Shown here: one piece after another, positions 23,980 to 34,231 of the stretch
Numbering within the stretch: the first letter of the stretch is position 1
Layout: each line of letters opens with the position of its first letter
DNA from: Vicia villosa
Taxonomy: Eukaryota > Streptophyta > Magnoliopsida > Fabales > Fabaceae
Direction of reading: 5' to 3'
Assembly: GCF_029867415.1 (NCBI RefSeq)
Contig: NW_026705293.1
Location: 434,001 to 498,000 of the forward strand
Length of the DNA stretch: 64,000 nucleotides
Made by a program: the position numbers and the translations under genes
Notes under the pieces: generated by a model
What the model saw: the letters and a program-made list of their open reading frames with translations, nothing else
Databases searched by the model: none
Told to the model about the DNA's origin: nothing

Positions 23980-24978
23980 TTAACATAGCTTAGACGGCAA
24001 TGGTGATATGGGCAAGTCTTCTTCTTCTTCTTGGATGGTTGGCATGATAGATAATCTAGACGTCTTGGTTTGAAAGTTTTGACGGCGAATATAAGATTGT
24101 GTTGTCGACACCCTTTTGGACTCTATAGCCCTCTTATTTGCAAGCTTAGCCTCCAATACTCTTTTGTTCTTCATTAAATTCTTCATTGCCGTATTCAAGA
24201 GTATAATTTCGTTACTTGTGTATCTTATATTTTCACCCTTGTTTTTGTAATCATTGCTTTTCGTTGGTTGTGATATTGATGACAATGTTGCTTTTGATGG
24301 ATCTTCTTCGGCAGTAGACATGATGGAGAATTTAGGTGAGACGGGCAAGTCGTCTTCTTCTTCTTCTTGGATGGTAGGCATGATGGATAATCTAGACGGC
24401 GAGGTTTGAAATTTTTGACGACGAAGATAACATTTTGTTATCGATACACGTTTGGACTCTATAACCCTCTTCTTTGCAAGCTTAGCCTCCAACACCAATT
24501 TGTTCTTCATTAAATTCTTCATTGCCATATTCAAGAGTATAATGTCGTTACTTGTGTATCTTATATTTTCACCCTTGTTTTTGTAATCATGGTTTTTCTT
24601 TGGTTTTGAATTTGATGACAATGTTACTTTGGATGGATCTTCTTCGACGGTAGACATGACGGAGAATTTAGGTGAGACGGGCAAGTCGCCGTCTTCTTCT
24701 TCTTGGATGGTAGGCATGATGGATAATCTAGATGGAAAGGTTTGAAATTTTTGACGACGAAGATAACATTGTGTTGTCGATACACGTTTGGACTCTATAA
24801 CCCTCTTATTTGCAAGCTTAGCCTCCAACACTCTTTTGTTCTTCATTAAGTTCTTCATTGCCGTATTCAAGAGTATAATATCGTTACTTGTGTATCTTAT
24901 ATTTTCACTGTTGTTTTTGTAATCATGATTTTTCTTTAGTTTTGATATTGATGACAGCGTTGCTTCGGATGGATTCAT
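23980..24978 (-). CDS. Tandem-repeat protein of unknown function, copy A (three units)
   Basis: 332 residues on one exon. After a 24-residue N-terminus the protein has three units beginning ENIRYTSND/E at residues 25, 137 and 249. The first two have a 112-residue period and the last is an 84-residue core. Each core has a lysine- and arginine-rich helix (MKNLMKNKRVLEAKLANKR), an ESKRVSTTQ..Y.RRQ.FQT stretch, the phrase PSRLSIMPTIQEEE and an acidic tail. The extra 28 residues of the long units repeat the N-terminal segment (TLSS.SK.KKNHDYKN), so whole N-terminus-plus-core modules were multiplied here. No signal peptide or membrane segment; the basic runs could serve nuclear import or nucleic-acid binding (inference). 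A paralogue is at 34232-35314. I do not recognise the family. Both copies stay open, which argues against a chance frame. Confidence 0.7.
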   Translation of the reverse strand: MNPSEATLSSISKLKKNHDYKNNSENIRYTSNDIILLNTAMKNLMKNKRVLEAKLANKRVIESKRVSTTQCYLRRQKFQTFPSRLSIMPTIQEEEDGDLPVSPKFSVMSTVEEDPSKVTLSSNSKPKKNHDYKNKGENIRYTSNDIILLNMAMKNLMKNKLVLEAKLAKKRVIESKRVSITKCYLRRQKFQTSPSRLSIMPTIQEEEEDDLPVSPKFSIMSTAEEDPSKATLSSISQPTKSNDYKNKGENIRYTSNEIILLNTAMKNLMKNKRVLEAKLANKRAIESKRVSTTQSYIRRQNFQTKTSRLSIMPTIQEEEEDLPISPLPSKLC

Positions 24979-25027
24979 GTTACTCTATACAAATAGTAAC
25001 TAGATGATTTAGGCTTTTTCTTGTGAT

Positions 25028-25036
25028 ATTTTATAT
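25028..25036 (-). promoter_or_regulatory. Possible TATA box of repeat-protein gene A
   Basis: On the minus strand atataaaat lies about 50 bases upstream of the start codon at 24978. The paralogue has tataaaaa at the equivalent distance (35371-35364). The flanking gaaaaagcc is shared by both. Confidence 0.4.
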
Positions 25037-25059
25037 GAAATTGAGGTTGATGAATGAAT

Positions 25060-26034
25060 TATAACTTTGTGGTTATCCATTAAATAGGTAGAATAGTTAC
25101 ATAAAAGCTATAATTTTTATAAGGAAAGTTTGTTCGAAAAAATTTGTTGCACTCTTTTTATAGGAATAATTTGTTACACTTTTAAAAATTATTTTATTAT
25201 TTAGTCTTTTTGTAACGCTCCTTATTAAAATTGTTATTGAATTTCTAATATTTAATCTAGATTGAAGAGATAGATAAAGGTGGCTACTACTTTATAGGAG
25301 TAGTTTGTTAGACTTTGAAAATTAAGATTATAATAATTTGTTTTTTTTAATTAAAATACTTGAGTTAATATTAATAGCTCTAGTATGTTTCATTTTTTTT
25401 TTTTAAATAAGTATATAGAATTTGTTTGTTTCAAATTTTTATAAATAATTTGTATGGTGTTGTATATTTTTATATTTAAAAAGTTTATAAATAATTATTA
25501 AATTTAAATTTAAATTATTATTTTAAATTTTTCAATATTTTCTATAATTTTTTATTTGGAGATTACAATTTTAAAAAATTAATCAAATTTTTAAAATTTT
25601 TAAAATAGGTTTTCATAAAAAAATTAATATCGGGTTACAATATTTATAAGCAAAGTAAGATTTTGAACATGTTTTAATCGTCAAAATTAATCTTTTCACT
25701 TATAAAAAATAAATTTTAATTTTTTTTAATATTTTATCAAATGCTTTCATAAAATAATTTTAGAATACAAAAGTTAGTTATTTTAAAGTTAAAAGAAACC
25801 GATATATACTTTTATTATTATTTTAATGATTTTTAAAGATAATATTCTTTTAAAGATAATGTTAATCATATCAAATTTTATGAATTTTCTTTTAATATTT
25901 AAAAAAGGAATGATTTATATAAAAGGTAAATTTTATTTTGGAAGGTAAAATGAATTTATCTATCATTAATTAATAAATTAAATGATAATATTGTAGATCC
26001 ATTATAACAAGAGAACTATGTAGAATGATTAGTT
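25060..26034. other. AT-rich non-coding DNA
   Basis: The first part (to about 25400) is the upstream flank of repeat-protein gene A and is alignable to 35400-35760 and, in part, to 39299-39410. The rest is low-complexity A/T DNA with no supported feature. Confidence 0.6.
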
Positions 26035-27600
26035 GGTATTGAGCATTCTTTCAAAGATGGAGAGTGAATTATAGGAGGTGATTTCAATACTATTAAAAAC
26101 AGTAAGGAGAAGAAAGGGAGGTCGGTGGTTGTTAAACATAATGAAGTGGATTTGTTTGCGGAATTCATTAACAAAAGTGAATTGGTGGATATTCCGTGCA
26201 AACGGAACCGATTTTCTTGGTTCAGTGGAGATGGGAAGTCGGTGCGTAGAATCGATCGATTCCTCCTATCGGATAATGTGATTAATAGATTTGGGAGTTA
26301 TGGACAGTTGATTGGAGATATGGACATTTCGGATCATTGTTCGGTTTGAATTATGACGGATAACATTAATTGGGGTCCTAAACCATTCAAATTTTAACAA
26401 CGAATGGTTAACTTTCAATAGCTTTCTTCCTTTTAGGCTTTTAAAGGACAAGCTTAGGTCGTGGAATAAGGAAGTTTTTAGGTTGTTTGACTTGGAGGTG
26501 AAAGAGGGAGTTTTGGATATAAATTTGGCCGATGAGAGATTGGAGGGGGATTCCGATATTTGCTAATTGGGAATCTTGAATAGAGGAAGGAAGCGCCTGG
26601 TCGTATTTGGAGGAATTTGAGAATTAAAAAAACATGATCTTACAAAAGTCGAGATTGAGATGGATTAAAAAAGGAGATGCTAATACAGATTTCTTCCATA
26701 AGGTGATGAATGATAAAAGAAGAATTAATCACATAGGTCCCATTCTTTAGGCAGGACGTTTGCTTGACTCGGTGGAGGAGGTGAGAGACGCGGTTTACAA
26801 TCATTTTGGGAGTAAATTTGTAGAAGTGGATCCAGAGAGGCCTTTTTTTGGAAGGTATTGTAGAAGTGGATGCAAAGAGGCGGTGTGGGGGAGACAAAAG
26901 TCTGTGTCCGGATGGTTACACTTTTCTTTTTATTAAGAATTGTTGGTCGTTCCTTAAAGAGGATTTTATTAATTTTCTAAATCACGTTTATTATGGAAAA
27001 GTAATATCAAAGGCTATTACCTCTTGTTTCTTAACTTTGATTCCGAAGACCAATAATCCGGTTAGTTTGGATGATTATAGACCTATTTTCTTGGTGAGTT
27101 GCATGTATAAAATGGTGGCTACAATTTTTGCGGGGAGATTAAAATGCGTTCTTGATTTGATTATTTCACCTTGTCAAAATGCTTTTGTGCCGAAAAGGAA
27201 ATCTTTGGATGGTGTGTTAGTGGCGAATGAAGTGGTGGACTATGATAGAAAAGAAGGAAGAAATTGTTTGCTTTTTAAAGTGGATTTCGAGAAGGCTTGT
27301 GATAAAGTTAGTTGGAGGTATTCGCGGTATATGATGAAAAGGATGGGTTTTGGGGGAAGGTGGATGGGATGGATTAAGTAATTGGTTTTTAATAGTAAGA
27401 TGTCGGTTCTTGTTAATGGTAGTCCTACCAAAGAATTCGAAGTGTTCTGAGGTTTTAGACAAGGTGACCCCTCTCACCTTTTCTTTATGTTTTAGAGGCG
27501 GAAGGTCTTTCGGGGTTAGTGAGGAAATCCATTGGAGTTGGGAGTTTGGGAAATTAGCCATAACGAATACGAAGGTTGTTATAGAAATTGTAACTTGAAG
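26035..27600 (+). pseudogene. Broken LINE, endonuclease end and first part of reverse transcriptase
   Basis: The plus strand reads as the C-terminal part of an L1-type apurinic endonuclease (GGDFNTIKNSKEKKGRS near 26075, then RNRFSWFSGDGKSVRRIDRFL and DISDHCSV). It continues as the N-terminal reverse transcriptase (CPDGYTFLFIKNCW, LIPKTNNPVSLDDYRPI, LLFKVDFEKACDKVSW to about 27320). Several stops and shifts, for example before IIGGDFN, after DHCSV and at 27379, show it is dead. At about 27600 the similarity switches to the other strand. Confidence 0.85.
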
Positions 27601-27787
27601 CAACCGAAAAACTCTTCTCCTCGGAGTACTTTCACACAACGTAATCCTTTCCCTCCTTCCAACATCTAAACCCCTCCACCCTCCCTTTAAAATCCGCCAA
27701 CCTCTCCTCCTAACAAAATTCTTCCACCTCTATCTCGAAAATATCGAAATCTCCCCATATCCATTCTCCATGATTCCACCCTCCCAT
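27600..27787 (-). pseudogene. Broken LINE, minus strand, part 1 (before the CACTA insertion)
   Basis: The minus strand resembles the segment 18980-19150 of the LINE at 18256-20172, between reverse transcriptase and zf-RVT. It is separated from its continuation at 30966 by the CACTA element. Its junction with the plus-strand LINE at about 27600 is tail-to-tail. Confidence 0.6.
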
Positions 27788-27809
27788 CACTACAACACGC
27801 TGGGGCTTT

Positions 27810-28245
27810 AAAAGCGCTTATTTTAGGCTTTTAAAGCGCTTAAAAGCGCTGTATAAGCTGGCGCTGGCGTAGGTAACAAAAGCGCTTCTGAAAGCGCTCT
27901 GGTAGACCCCCCCTATAAGAGCGTTTTTCTGGAAAAAGCGCTCTGGTAGGCCCCCCCTATAAGAACGCTTTCCTGGAAAAAACGCTCTGGTAGACCCCCC
28001 CTTTAAGAGCGCTTTTTCCAGCAAAGCGCTCTGATAGCCCCCTCTATGAGAGCGTTTTTTCTAGAAAAAACGCTTTGATAGCCTCCCCTATAAGAGCGCT
28101 TTTCCAAAAGCGCTTTCGTATGTTGCGTTTTTTTATTTATTTTTTATATGCTTTTTTATTAATCTTTGGCAGCGCTTTTACTAAGAAGCGCTTTAGTAGG
28201 TGGACCTTTAAGAGCGCTTTTTAAAAGCGCTGTCGTTGCTAAATG
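27810..28245. repeat. Subterminal repeat array of CACTA, left side
   Basis: About fifteen copies of the palindrome-like core agcgctt or its variants are separated by pyrimidine-rich spacers such as ctctggtaggccccccctat. In CACTA elements such arrays bind the transposase. The array matches the one at 30597-30950 in inverted orientation. Confidence 0.8.
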
Positions 28246-28479
28246 AGGTATTTTAATGTGCAGCCTGTAATTTAATCCTCCCAGTAGACCTGTTATATTT
28301 TCGACCTGTAATATGTTTTCAACCTGTAATATTTTCGACCTGTAATTTATTTTCGACGATATTATTTCAACCATCAGTAAGACATTATATATACTAATAT
28401 AATACCATTATAATATCCAAAATTATATATATACATCATTACAACATCAATAATATTATAGTTCAAATCGACACAAATC

Positions 28480-29140
28480 CTACATGAAAAATTGCTTAAT
28501 ATAAAATTGACACAAATCCTCTTTGATTTCTTCCAACTTAAGTCTCGGGTACCCAGCAACACGGAATTCGTCAAGGTACTACAAAACAAAAACATAATAT
28601 GAATGATATATTTAGTTAAATGTAATAAATTATATGAAATTATCTTAAGTTATAAATTCATACCGTGAGCGGAATCTCTAATTGATTCGCCTGAAGGATT
28701 TCTTTCATAAACCTCAAAACAAAGTATCCGCAATCGTAACTGTTTCGCTGTTGCAGACACTACATAGAAAAACAAATAAGATTCTATAGTTGTCTTGTTT
28801 TATCAAGTAGCATAAATATTATAAGCAAAATTGTGAAAAATAATGTACCTGCACTTGGATCCAAGTAATGTTGTTTGATTTAGTCTGGGATACCTGTGCG
28901 TCCCGTTGACTTCGGAACACTTGTATTGATCTAATTAACAAATATATAAAAGCATATGTTTAGATCAATCCCACAAATAAGTAAATATATAAATATACAC
29001 GAATATATATTTAGAACGATCCCACTTACAAATCAACGATGTCCTTCATAGCCGGATAATTGGTCCATTCACCATTTACCGAATTCAGATAATACACGAC
29101 TTCCCTTATAGGGTTGATAGCAAGCAGCAACCAGTGTGCT
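28480..29140 (-). CDS. Ulp1-like cysteine protease C-terminal exons inside the CACTA element
   Basis: Four minus-strand exons (about 29140-29030, 28930-28849, 28759-28664, 28578-28480) join in frame across canonical GT-AG introns and end in a stop. They contain HWLLLAINPIREVVYYL with the catalytic His and QRNSYDCGYFVLRFMKEI with the catalytic Cys of the C48 (Ulp1/SENP) fold. Proteins of this type cleave SUMO-like modifiers, and similar domains occur at the C-terminus of some plant transposon proteins. Exons upstream of 29140 are not recognisable, so this is probably the tail of a transposon gene whose N-terminal part has been lost. The clean reading frame over four exons is notable for a defective element. 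Confidence 0.7.
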
Positions 29141-30490
29141 CTATAAATTAAAACAATAGGTTATATGAAAATTTTGCTATACACAAAAGAAACAGAGATT
29201 AGATGAACAAAGAATGAGAAACTAACCCTACTGGTCGGGTATTATACGCCCAAAGATGCAGACTTTCTGTATTGGTCGGGAACAGAACGGCATAATGCGT
29301 TTCTGTCAAAACGCAAAGGATACACGGAATGAATCAGAAGCAATAAAACGCAACATATTACTTTGGCGAGAGAGAACAATTAATTACCTGTATAGTAGAA
29401 AGCAACTTCTTGAATGAGATCAAACTTTCACTCTTCACAAGTAACCCCTATCTAGCAAAGATATTCCTAAAAAATATAAAATAAAAAAATTAATTGAAGA
29501 ATATAAAAATTAGGTCATAATCCATAGCTTAAAAAAATCAGCATTGTATCATTATGTCAAATGCATTCAAATTCAAGTAAACTCACAAACTAACACAATT
29601 TTCAAACCAAAAATGAAACAAGATGCAAGAAGTCACATTGTACCATGAGAAATTGGGTTCAAAACAAGTTCTAAATCCCTAAACCAACATCCCGGACAGC
29701 CATGATATACGTATAAATTGGCTCTCAAAATTCACTTCAAACAAGTTCAAGATGAAAGAAAGTAAACTCAACCATAGCCAAAAGATCTATCGATCAACCA
29801 AAATCATGCATATTCAAATATCAAAGCTCAACGATGTCTTTAGAATCAAAATCAAATAATATCAATACAAAATATGACTTAATTCCACTTCAAAACATGA
29901 GATCAATTCCAACCACCTTTGAATCAATTAACTTAGAAACCGGGAAGCCACTACACCAACCTATTAACACATACTTAAGTTCACTTCAAACATGTCTTAC
30001 ACAACGAACTCGGGCAGCCATGAACATGAACCAAAACCAAAACTCAAAGAGAAGCACAATATCATTCAAACTGAACAATACACTCTAAAGACATTTAATC
30101 AAACATGTAATATGCTTCATTCTCAAATTGCAGTGCAACTGTGCAAGGTAAAGAAAAACAACATATGAAAATAAACTTAATATGAACTTGGAATATATCA
30201 AATTTCAACTTGGAATATAAACTACATATGAAAATAAACTACATATGAAAATAAACTTAATATGAATCCATTTGTTTTACTATAGAAATGCTATCAAATT
30301 TCTTTCAGGCATTTCATCAAACAAGTTGCAGGAAGAAAAATAACAAAAGAAAATGAAGCCTAAAACTCACCGGCGGTGAGGTTCTGGATGAAGACGGAGG
30401 AGAAAACGAGTGTAGACGGAGGGACGCCGACGGTGGTGGATGGCACCGATGGTGGTGGACGGAAGGGCGATGGAGAATGATGAAGATACA
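29141..30490. other. CACTA interior without recognised coding
   Basis: AT-rich DNA, perhaps decayed upstream exons and introns of the Ulp1-like gene. Short coding-like pieces appear on the minus strand near 29230-29450 but no domain is visible. Confidence 0.4.
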
Positions 30491-30596
30491 GTACGTGAGG
30501 GTTTTTCGCGTGCAGAGAACAGAAAACGAAAGAGAGAAAGTGAGAAACAGTAACCGGTGAGAAGCGTGTTTTTGGTTTTAATTTTTAGTAATAAAG

Positions 30597-30950
30597 GCTA
30601 CTAAAGCGCTTCTGGAAAGCGCTCTCATAGCCTGGTCTATACCAGCGCTTTTGACTAAAAAGCGCTCTCATTAAACCCCCTTATAGGAGCGCTTTGAAAA
30701 GCGCTTTAATAGACAACCCTACCAGAGCGCTTTTGAAAAGCGCTCTCATACCCCCCTTACCAGAGCGCTTTTTAAAAGCGCTCTCCTACACCCCCCCTAC
30801 CAGAGCGCTTTTTAAAAGCGCTCTCATACCCCCCTACTAGAGCACTTTTTTTGCATCATTTTCCCTTTGTTTATTAATTTTGTTTTTAGCGAACCCTACG
30901 AGAGCGCTTTTGCTAAAAGCGCTTTAGTAGCTGCGCTGCCACAACTTAAA
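30597..30950. repeat. Subterminal repeat array of CACTA, right side
   Basis: More than ten copies of agcgcttttgaaaagcgctc-like units with spacers such as ctcataccccccttaccag. Paired cores in opposite orientation make each unit a small hairpin. It is the counterpart of 27810-28245. Confidence 0.8.
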
Positions 30951-30962
30951 TTTGGCGTAGTG

Positions 30963-31290
30963 CATGGCCTTCACCGAGACAAACTTCAACCAAGAAATCT
31001 CATATAAATCCGGAAACAATTCTTTCAAAGTGAGATCAAACAACCACCTAGTTTCCCAAAAAGGGGTAGAAAAACCATTATGAATGGAAAGTATTTAAAA
31101 GTCACTTTAAAAGCTCCTCCTCCCCTGAACATTTTGGATGCTACATCTCCATACCGTGTATTCAAGACTTTAAATGACAAAGAATCGTGCCCTTGAATAA
31201 TCCGCCATCTCCACTTGTTAAGAATAGCTAAATTGAATAAATACAAGTTTTTGACCCCTAACACCCATTTTTGTAAAGGTAAAGTGATGG
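30963..31290 (-). pseudogene. Broken LINE, minus strand, part 2 (after the CACTA insertion)
   Basis: It continues part 1 at 27600-27787 and corresponds to about 19150-19570 of the LINE at 18256. A frame on the minus strand reads LYLFNLAILNKWRWRIIQG, the equivalent of FNLALLSKWRWKILKG there. Similarity ends near 31290. Confidence 0.75.
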
Positions 31291-31380
31291 TTAGTTGGCA
31301 AGTGAAAGTTAATTTTTTAAAATATTAATAAGTAATTTAATAATTAATAGAAATATTGGTGAATGGGGTAAATAGAAGGG

Positions 31381-31600
31381 AGTAAATGAATAGTTTTTTT
31401 ATTAATTTAATATTTTTAGTTAATTAATTTATTATAGATTTTGGCGGGAAATTCGGTGGAACAAACTTTTAGGATTTTAAATTAGTATTAGTATTAGTAT
31501 GAGTAAATGAATAGTTTTTTTCTTATTAATTTAATATTTTTAGTTAAATAATTTATTAAAGATTTTGGCGGAAAATTTGGTGGGAAGAACTTTTAGAATT
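31381..31600 (+). repeat. Direct repeat of about 95-115 bp in AT-rich DNA
   Basis: The phrase agtaaatgaatagttttttt...gattttggcgg at 31381-31450 recurs at 31502-31572 with few changes. No coding. Origin unknown. Confidence 0.6.
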
Positions 31601-33110
31601 AATTCTTTTAACACATAAGCATATAATTAAATGTGTTTCTCTCTCTTTCTTCTTCCACGTTCATCTCATTCCTAAGTTTTCAATTTCACGCTTCCGTTAT
31701 TCATGCAAACTATGTCTTCCTTAAAATTACTTTGTAGCCACAATTTTTGGGTAAGATTGGTTTAGCTGAACCAAATTTTTTAAAAGTGTAAAGTCTCTTC
31801 ACACTAGAACCATTTAGAATTGTAGTGCATACAATTCTCAGACCCATCCTAACTTTGTATTGAAATCCATCTTTTGTTGAAAAGAATAGGGCCACTTTTC
31901 TTTAAAATATCATAGGAACTTTTGGCAATAAGTAGGGTAGTGATATGGCCTTTTATATGCAAGATACATGGGAATGTTAGGAATAGGAAGTACTAAAAAT
32001 GTGGGGTGGGACTTCAACGAAAATTTGTTGTGATTGTAGACAATAAATAGTAAAAATATTATAAAGATAGCCATTCAGTTATCAAAGTTGATAAGTAAAA
32101 ATATCAACCTTTTGATCCATGAGTTGTCTAGTGCAAGCATGGCATTGTCTTGACTTGTATATTGAATAAAAGCAATTCTCTCCAATCTTCCCGTTATCGC
32201 ATCTTTAACCATCTTAATTATTACCGTACGTGAAAATTAGTGTTAGCAAAATTTTTAAAAAAAACGTATGTAAGAACAAAACCAAAAGGGCATCGCTAGA
32301 TGTTTATACCGATATCGTTATTCACCGTTTTTATATTAAAGAATAAATTGAGGTTAATTGACGATTGCAATTATTGTTGAGACGAACTATATCGCCAAAA
32401 ACCGCGAAAATCTTTACGCGACCACGTTTGTTTTTAAAACCTTGATTGTTAGCATTATTTCTCACGCTAAATAAGATTAGAGTGCCTCAGTAAAGATGAA
32501 GCAAATCACTTTTAACGTGAAAATTAAAGGCACCTAAATTAAAATAGTATATTTGATTTGATATTATTTGTGTAAATAGTATCTAAACATTTTTAATCAT
32601 GGATACTAAGGTAAGATATCCCTTAATTAATATTCTTATGAAAATGTTTATTTATACTTTATTATAAATTATAAAGCTGATCAAAACTAACTAAATTATT
32701 AGGTCATCATTTTTTTTTATGTTGGAGTGTATAAGGGATTGGAGTGTATCAAGTCATCATTTATTCTTTATTAGAAAGCAATCACATTATTTATGTTCCT
32801 ACTATCCTAACAGAAAACAAATAACTGGAGTATGACATTATTTAAATAAACAAATTAGATCTACGTTAAAAGAAAATGTGAATGTTATCTACTGAAAAAG
32901 TTGTTTATACATGTTGTGATATAGTATTATTCAAAAAATAATAGTTTGCTGGTGATAAGATAAGGTTAATGTTGTTGATGTATTTGAGAAAAGAGGGACA
33001 ATTAATATGGTGTCCGACATTTGCATTCAAGGTCTCTTCATTTTCTTTTAAATTTATTAAAGATGGCAAGGCTTTCAAAATCTCATCTTTTTTATCTTTT
33101 AATTTGCTGA
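31601..33110. other. Spacer with one gene scrap
   Basis: Mostly AT-rich non-coding DNA. The only recognisable element is the RRM scrap at about 32098-32216. A 61-codon minus-strand frame at 31710-31895 has no recognisable domain and I leave it uncalled. Confidence 0.5.
32098..32216 (-). pseudogene. RRM domain fragment
   Basis: The minus strand reads MVKDAITGRLERIAFIQYTS followed by QDNAMLALDN, the RNP-1 and following helix of an RNA-recognition motif as in plant glycine-rich or organellar RNA-binding proteins. The consensus RGFAFIQY is changed to ERIAFIQY. No second half of the domain is adjacent, so it is an isolated exon remnant. Confidence 0.5.
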
Positions 33111-34231
33111 GCTTGTGTTTCCATATTGTCTGGTAGAATGAAGTTGATAAGGGATAAATGATGCTGTTTGTGTTGTAGAGTGCGAACTAGTGATGTGTCC
33201 ATTTAAGGAAACTTTTGATTCACAAAGTCATCATGTTTTTCAACCATGAGGGCGAGGCCACAACTCTGCTAATGTTTTCTTTTTTTGTGTGTTTTTCAAA
33301 TTTCATTATAAAAAACACATTTTATTATATGGTTTGTCCACTCTTTCATAACAATGTCTAAGTTTATTCGATAAATGAAAGTTGTTGGTTGCATTTGCAA
33401 GCTTAATAAATAATTAAATAAAAAAATAAAGTGACTAACAAATAAAACTTTACAAATTTATTTCATCTCATTATGCACATTACATAGGATTCCATACTAG
33501 AAAAAAAACAACAAACCAAACTCTCCCGAGGCTGCCAGGCTAGTGCTAAATAGATAGGTAATAGATATTGATAACAAGGATACCGTAGTGACACATATCC
33601 GTATTTCGCAGACAAAAACTCCCTCCTATGCAAAACCAATCCGAATTATGCCATTATAACTCGACCTACACTCTTTGTTCTTTTTCACCTCTTTTTCATT
33701 CTATCGCAATCACATTAAGCCCGTTATCCGTACACATTCATAGTAAGGAAACCGGTTAGCGACTATGATCCTTTTCATTAGCACAGGGTTCTGGTTATAA
33801 AAGTGGCACACCCCTTTTTATAACCCATCGCAATTGTGGGGGATCGGACCGTAATCCGCCCTACCGAGTCCAATACCAGAGACCAATGGACCAACTAACA
33901 ATGGGCGTTACTTTTTTTTTTTAGAATCAACAACCGTTGGGCTAAATGACCTGGTGAGGATCACCTAACTTAGAAGGTGTATTCCCTTTTTTTTTCAATT
34001 TAATCGAACATTCATTCGTTATTTTTCAGGATCATTCACTTATATTCATCGGCCTCCAAACGTAGACGTGCTTAAGATGGTGCCGACTGCTAGTATAAAC
34101 TACTTAAGAGGCTACTTCAAAACTTAGAACTCGAGGTCTCGGCATAATGGTTATTCAAATCGGACACACATACTTAGGGAATTTAGGGTGTTAGGACGGG
34201 ACCGATATTATCAAAACTTTCCTAAGTCTAC
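33110..34231. repeat. Conserved 3' flank of repeat-protein gene, block B
   Basis: Matches 22961-23979 downstream of gene A with a few percent differences, plus an extra left part (33110-33210) that resembles 20270-20340 and 20455-20470. Non-coding. Confidence 0.7.

Larger units (their letters stand above)
27788..30962. mobile_element. CACTA transposon, non-autonomous, inserted in a LINE
   Basis: Ends are CACTACAACACGC at 27788 and, on the other strand, CACTACGCCAAAT at 30962. The 3-bp target duplication is cat at 27785-27787 and 30963-30965, and the LINE continues on both sides. Length 3175 bp. Both ends carry many agcgctttt-type subterminal repeats. The interior has no transposase that I can see, but contains exons of a Ulp1-like protease on the minus strand. 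Confidence 0.93.

Noticed and set aside
27810..28245. Regular repeats with spacers, superficially CRISPR-like
   Set aside because: The units vary, the genome is eukaryotic, and they are the subterminal repeats of the CACTA element.
26035..31290. LINE with 5' inversion by twin priming
   Set aside because: The order of plus and minus parts is the reverse of that expected for twin priming in either orientation.
31710..31895. 61-codon minus-strand frame with a Lys-rich C-terminus
   Set aside because: No recognisable domain, no splice context, not conserved elsewhere in the window.
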